From NCBI RefSeq assembly GCF_023015985.1, contig NZ_JALKAO010000005.1, positions 62,001-126,000 on the forward strand: 64,000 nucleotides of DNA, given 5' to 3'. Below are positions 59,155 to 64,000 of the stretch, piece by piece. A program made the position numbers and the translations under genes. How positions within the stretch are numbered: position 1 is the first letter of the stretch; each line of letters opens with the position of its first letter. The notes beneath the pieces are model-generated. The model was not told the DNA's origin, searched no databases, and worked only from the letters and a program-made list of their open reading frames with translations. Origin of the DNA: Marivita sp. S6314. GTDB lineage: Bacteria > Pseudomonadota > Alphaproteobacteria > Rhodobacterales > Rhodobacteraceae.

Positions 59155-60059
59155 AAGAACACCTCCACATGTCGCAGGGCAAAGGCGGACACCATCATGC
59201 CAGAGACGTACATCAAGACGCCCGTGCCGTTATACCAGGGCGCTTTGGCCTTTGGATCTTTCAACATCACCGACATCGCCAAGATCTGACCCAGCACCAG
59301 CGCGAGGATACCGGCGGCATGGGCGGATTGGCCCCAATGGGCCAAGGCGAGAATGACCAGAACCTGCGGCACCAGCATAATGGCGCAGGCAACCCTGGCG
59401 GCCCGTTCAGGCCCAAGCGTTACAGGAAGGGAATTCACGCCCATCCGGCGATCACCCTCCAGGGCCTTGAAATCATTGAGTGTCATGATGCCATGCGCAC
59501 CGACACCATAGAGAAGCGCCAACAGGATGACCGGCCCGGATGGTAGCGTTTGACTGAGCACCGCCGCACCGGTGAACCACGGCAGCGATTCGTAGGACAG
59601 GCCCACCAGCCCGGGGCCAAACCATCCAGAGCGTTTCAGGCGGATGGGTTCCATTGAGTATGCCCACGCCGCGATGACCCCGACCACGGTTGCGATAAAG
59701 CCCCATGTGCCCAGCAATGCACCGAGCGCAAGTGACAGGAGTGACATCGCAATGGCGATCCATAGCCCCCAGCGCCCGGGAATGCGCCCGGATGGAATGG
59801 GTCTGTCCGGTTCATTGATGGCGTCAACATGCCGGTCGCACCAATCATTCGCCGCCTGACTCATGCCGCAGACAACGGGACCGGCCAGGATGATACCCAG
59901 GATCAACAGGCCAAGATGGTCGCCAATGGCCACGCCGGACGCGACAGCACCACAGGCATAGGCCCACATGGGTGGAAACCAGGTGACGGGTTTGATCAAT
60001 TCCAGCATCGCGGACGGGGCGGGGTATCGACCAGAGTGTAAACTTATGCTGACAGTCAT
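59151..60059 (-). CDS. bchG: Bacteriochlorophyll synthase (geranylgeranyl transferase) BchG
   Basis: A protein of 302 residues of the UbiA prenyltransferase family with about eight membrane helices. It esterifies bacteriochlorophyllide a. The Asp-rich motif NDWCDRHVDAINEPDRPIPSG and the N-terminal LELIKPVTWFPPMWAY are typical. Codons 2-7 lie in a PpsR box, and a second box ends the upstream side. An in-frame ATG at 60008 is an alternative start, but the N-terminal residues match family members. Confidence 0.95.
   Translation of the reverse strand: MTVSISLHSGRYPAPSAMLELIKPVTWFPPMWAYACGAVASGVAIGDHLGLLILGIILAGPVVCGMSQAANDWCDRHVDAINEPDRPIPSGRIPGRWGLWIAIAMSLLSLALGALLGTWGFIATVVGVIAAWAYSMEPIRLKRSGWFGPGLVGLSYESLPWFTGAAVLSQTLPSGPVILLALLYGVGAHGIMTLNDFKALEGDRRMGVNSLPVTLGPERAARVACAIMLVPQVLVILALAHWGQSAHAAGILALVLGQILAMSVMLKDPKAKAPWYNGTGVLMYVSGMMVSAFALRHVEVFL
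60037..60054. promoter_or_regulatory. PpsR box within bchG codons 2-8
   Basis: TGT-AAACTTATGCTG-ACA, overlapping the first bchG codons. It is 6 bp from the next box. The position is downstream of the bchG start codon, so repression here could act as a roadblock. Confidence 0.82.
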
Positions 60060-60060
60060 G

Positions 60061-60078
60061 TGTCAACTAAACACGACA
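60061..60078. promoter_or_regulatory. PpsR box upstream of bchG
   Basis: TGT-CAACTAAACACG-ACA, ending next to the bchG ATG, within the 96-bp gap between ppsR and bchG. Confidence 0.85.
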
Positions 60079-60155
60079 AACCGATTCACATCAAGCGAAA
60101 CAGACGGGACAAAATGTCAATTTGGGGGGTGTATCCGACAGGATCGGCGACGGCG

Positions 60156-61577
60156 TCAGTTCCCGTCGCCATCCTTGTTCAACAGGCCATATTTGCGCAG
60201 CTTGACGTACAAGCTTTGGCGCGACAGCCCGAGCATTTCCGCCGCCGCCACCCGGTTGTTCCGGGTCAGGCTGACAGCCGTTTCGATGCACATCTTTTCG
60301 ACCACATCGGTGGTTTCCGCGACGATTTCTTTCAACGTGGCCGAGCCGACAAGCTCCATCACATTGCGGTTTGATTCTTCGCTTGTTTGCACCTGTGCCT
60401 TGCGCATTGCATCAACGCGGCTGATGTCGCGGATGACGAAACCAAGTTCAGGTTCACTGTGGTTTTCAAGGAAGGTCACCGACATCTCAACAGGGGTCTT
60501 GGCCCCGAAATCGTTCAGCAACTTGGTCGAATACATCCGCATCTGTCCGGTACGGCGGGCGTTCTCTACCAGAACACTCAAGTCGATCTGACCGCGCCCC
60601 AGGAAATCCGACAGGCTGCGCCCCCGAACATCGACCGCATGTGCGGCATCGACAAGATCGAGAAACGCATCGTTGCAAACCTCGATGATCCCGCGCACCG
60701 ACGTGAACACGATGGCATCCGACCCTTTTTCAAAAACCGAGGCCAGATTGGTGCTGAGATTGTCCATCCGAGCCGGGTTGGCGTCGGACGTGGTCAACCG
60801 GCAGATCAGGATGCGTTCCCCGGCGGCGCGGAATACGCTTGGGGCGACCACGATTCTCTGGCGGCCACGGCGCGACTGAACTTCCAGACCGGTGTTGTTT
60901 TCGGAAATGGCTTCGTTGATCAGCGCTTCGATAAACTCTTCGCGGCGTTTGTCCCGGAATTCCTGTGCAAACGACGATCCAATCAGATCTTCGCGGGTAG
61001 ATCCCAACAGCATGGCTGCGGGATCATTGACGTCTTTGATCTTACCGTCGCTCACCGAGATAAAGATAATCGCGTCATGCACCGTGCGCAGCAGCAGACG
61101 ATACCGCGCGTCAAACTCGCGGCGCGCTTCGTATCCCTGCTCCAGCGACATCTGTGCCTGAACCAATTGCTGTTGAGTCTCTGCAATCGGACGCAGGTCG
61201 CGGCCCAGCATCAGGAACGATCCGTCTGATCCGAAGGGGTGGAAGCTATAGCGGATCGGGAATTCCCAGATCGCATTGTCGGAGTGATTCAGCTCAATCG
61301 ACCGCGACGGCAATGCGCCGGACGCCATCGTTTTCATCACAGCATCAACCTTGGGAATACTCTCTTCGGTCAGGAACTTCGTCAGCGGACGACCTTCCCA
61401 GTGACCCAGTTTGCCAAACGAGGTTTCGTTCGGATTCACCAGGACAGACAGGATCACGCCGTCCCGGCCAACAACAAGCGCAATGTCAGAGGCAACAGCG
61501 ATAATACTGGACAGAACGCCCGCGTCGATCAACGGGACGGAACCACTACTCCAGAAACTGGACCCACTACTATTCAT
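60156..61577 (-). CDS. ppsR: Photosynthesis repressor PpsR (CrtJ)
   Basis: A protein of 473 residues. PAS domains span about residues 20-130, 155-260 and 280-385, joined by a helical Q-linker, and a Fis-type helix-turn-helix forms the C-terminus (RVAAAEMLGLSRQSLYVKL). Redox-relevant Cys259 and Cys430 match the two reactive cysteines of Rhodobacter PpsR in position, and Cys301 is extra. It represses bch and crt genes in oxygen or light at TGT-N12-ACA boxes, eleven of which lie in this window. It is encoded just after ppaA. Confidence 0.96.
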   Translation of the reverse strand: MNSSGSSFWSSGSVPLIDAGVLSSIIAVASDIALVVGRDGVILSVLVNPNETSFGKLGHWEGRPLTKFLTEESIPKVDAVMKTMASGALPSRSIELNHSDNAIWEFPIRYSFHPFGSDGSFLMLGRDLRPIAETQQQLVQAQMSLEQGYEARREFDARYRLLLRTVHDAIIFISVSDGKIKDVNDPAAMLLGSTREDLIGSSFAQEFRDKRREEFIEALINEAISENNTGLEVQSRRGRQRIVVAPSVFRAAGERILICRLTTSDANPARMDNLSTNLASVFEKGSDAIVFTSVRGIIEVCNDAFLDLVDAAHAVDVRGRSLSDFLGRGQIDLSVLVENARRTGQMRMYSTKLLNDFGAKTPVEMSVTFLENHSEPELGFVIRDISRVDAMRKAQVQTSEESNRNVMELVGSATLKEIVAETTDVVEKMCIETAVSLTRNNRVAAAEMLGLSRQSLYVKLRKYGLLNKDGDGN

Positions 61578-62363
61578 CTAACGTGCTAACGACCTATTTC
61601 TGGTTTTCTTGTTTTCGCAAAGCTTGAGAGCAACCTTCACGTCATTTGTAACCAGATCGACGTCAGTCTTTTCTTTGACACCATCCGCAAGGTTCAAAAC
61701 AATCCCGCCCAGAACCAGGGGTGGCGGCGCCAATATTCCGGCTCTTATGCGTTTAACCAACTTGGCGATTTTTGCAAGAGCATCGGGCCTTGAGCCAGAA
61801 AATAGAGCCATATCGTAGCCTTCATCTGACAATGCCTGGACAATTTTTGCAGATGAGGCACCAAACAGGATCCGCACAGAGGCCCCCATCCGGCGCATTT
61901 GCGCGGTGGCAACATGCGGGCCAAGCGTGTGGCTGTCGTCCCCCTGAAGGATCAGCAAGACGTTCGTGTCATTGGCGGATTCCGATGGTTTGGCCGACCA
62001 TGGCGGCGCAAGAAGCGTCAAAAGGCCCTGCAGGCGGGCCGTCGCAATCGTGACTTTCGCAAACCCGATGATGTCATCCACCCACATCGCGCCCAGTTCG
62101 TGCGCGGTTTGCGGGATGTAAATGTCCACGATCTGATCCGCGCTGATCCGGCTGTCGCGCAGATCGTCCAGCAAAGCCTCCGGATCAAAGGGTCCCGGCC
62201 GCAAAACCCCGTCGACAAGTTTGAGCACCACGCTGTTGCGGATTGTGCGTGTGCCTTCGTCCCCTTTGTCGTTGAGAACGGATATGACCGTCGACGCCAG
62301 CGCCGAAACATCGGGGCGGTATTCGTCAGTGATGGTGCGGTCGTCTGAATGGTCGTTCGCCAT
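61578..62363 (-). CDS. ppaA: PpaA/AerR cobalamin-binding antirepressor of PpsR
   Basis: A protein of 261 residues. The C-terminal half is a B12-binding-like domain with the motif DDSHTLGPHVATAQ, including His145 and His150. AerR of Rhodobacter binds light-sensitive cobalamin and modulates CrtJ/PpsR. The frame is open to 62486, but the ATG 62363 has AGAGG upstream and leaves the two PpsR boxes outside the gene. The stop codon directly precedes the ppsR start, so the pair is co-transcribed. Confidence 0.92.
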   Translation of the reverse strand: MANDHSDDRTITDEYRPDVSALASTVISVLNDKGDEGTRTIRNSVVLKLVDGVLRPGPFDPEALLDDLRDSRISADQIVDIYIPQTAHELGAMWVDDIIGFAKVTIATARLQGLLTLLAPPWSAKPSESANDTNVLLILQGDDSHTLGPHVATAQMRRMGASVRILFGASSAKIVQALSDEGYDMALFSGSRPDALAKIAKLVKRIRAGILAPPPLVLGGIVLNLADGVKEKTDVDLVTNDVKVALKLCENKKTRNRSLAR

Positions 62364-62395
62364 AGCAAGCCTCTTTTCCGAAATCACCGGACAAA

Positions 62396-62413
62396 TGTCA
62401 GGTAGATCAGACA
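62396..62413. promoter_or_regulatory. PpsR box upstream of ppaA-ppsR
   Basis: TGT-CAGGTAGATCAG-ACA, 33 bp before the ppaA start. It suggests PpsR controls its own operon. Confidence 0.75.
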
Positions 62414-62440
62414 GTTTATTGTCCGACCCCTGCGGCTCAA

Positions 62441-62458
62441 TGTCAAAGAGAATTGACA
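62441..62458. promoter_or_regulatory. PpsR box, ppaA/bchF intergenic region
   Basis: TGT-CAAAGAGAATTG-ACA, 27 bp from the box at 62396. The 291-bp gap (62364-62654) holds this and two other boxes and no gene that I can see. Confidence 0.8.
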
Positions 62459-62585
62459 TGCAACTTGCGGAACGCTTTTCTTTCAACGATCTATATACGC
62501 CAAAATCGCGCGAAAACTGCGAAAAACAGGCGAAAATAGAGAATCAGCCACCAAATTCAGATGCGGTGCGCCCGTGGTTCACAAG

Positions 62586-62626
62586 TGTAAGTTTTAGTTG
62601 ACACTTGGGCTCAGCCAGCGATACTT
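62586..62626 (+). promoter_or_regulatory. Candidate bchF promoter with PpsR box over the -35
   Basis: The box TGT-AAGTTTTAGTTG-ACA covers 62586-62603 and ends in TTGACA (62598-62603), a perfect -35. Sixteen to seventeen bases later stands GATACTT (62620-62626), a fair -10. Transcription would start about 62632, leaving a short leader to the bchF ATG at 62655. Confidence 0.65.
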
Positions 62627-62654
62627 TTTCAGGGACAACAACGGAATCGCACAC

Positions 62655-64000
<1,346 letters not shown>

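Noticed and set aside
62364-62486. Longer ppaA starting at 62459 or 62486
   Set aside because: No ribosome site, and it would put two PpsR boxes in or against the coding region; ATG 62363 has AGAGG.

Overview
The window comes from the chromosome of an alphaproteobacterium of the Rhodobacterales (Roseobacter-type aerobic anoxygenic phototroph). This rests on the gene content and order: an mnmE-mnmG-rsmG-parA-parB block, a rho | origin | maf-aroE-coaE-dnaQ junction, and a photosynthesis gene cluster with pufQBALMC (tetraheme pufC, no pufX), crtA (spheroidenone branch), bchXYZ and PpsR/PpaA control. No tRNA, rRNA, insertion sequence, CRISPR array or prophage gene was seen.

Layout. 1-1971: the tail of an unknown gene, a response-regulator/PP2C phosphatase and a divergent HPt protein. 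1968-18252: housekeeping genes (SDR, ilvA, membrane protein, argG, small exported protein, sulfotransferase-like protein, exported msrA, ribokinase, maeB, mutS, grpE, hrcA, rph, rdgB, hemW). 18253-25023: minus-strand parB, parA, rsmG, mnmG, mnmE and rho, with three perfect parS palindromes embedded in rsmG and mnmG. 25024-25520: a 497-bp gene-free, AT-rich region with DnaA boxes and a CtrA-type box, read here as the chromosomal origin oriC; the flanking genes diverge from it. 25521-31681: maf, aroE, coaE, dnaQ, secB, fxsA, Tim44-like, mltA and smr. 31648-64000: the photosynthesis gene cluster, running off the right edge inside bchN.

The cluster contains bchO-D-I-crtA (minus), crtI-crtB-tspO (plus), crtC-crtD (minus), crtE-crtF-bchC-X-Y-Z-pufQ-B-A-L-M-C-dxs (plus), an interposed CAP/RTX/DUF4214 secreted-type gene, idi-bchP-lhaA-like-bchG (minus, listed left to right), ppsR-ppaA (minus) and bchF-bchN (plus). 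Together these cover isoprenoid precursor supply (dxs, idi), carotenoid synthesis to spheroidenone (crtEBIDCFA), Mg insertion (bchI, D, O), both nitrogenase-like reductases (bchXYZ complete, bchN of BNL), late bacteriochlorophyll steps (bchF, C, P, G), LH1 and reaction-centre structural genes and assembly factors. Eleven TGT-N12-ACA PpsR boxes lie at the crtA/crtI, crtD/crtE, bchC, bchG and ppaA/bchF promoters, so the repressor gene sits in a circuit it may itself control.

Most notable observations: the oriC/parS arrangement with parS written into protein-coding codons; the pigment cluster starting about 6 kb from the origin; a roughly 390-bp two-frame overlap at crtD/crtC with no start codon near the expected CrtC N-terminus; the CAP/RTX gene inside the cluster; and a run of three strong hairpins between pufC and dxs.
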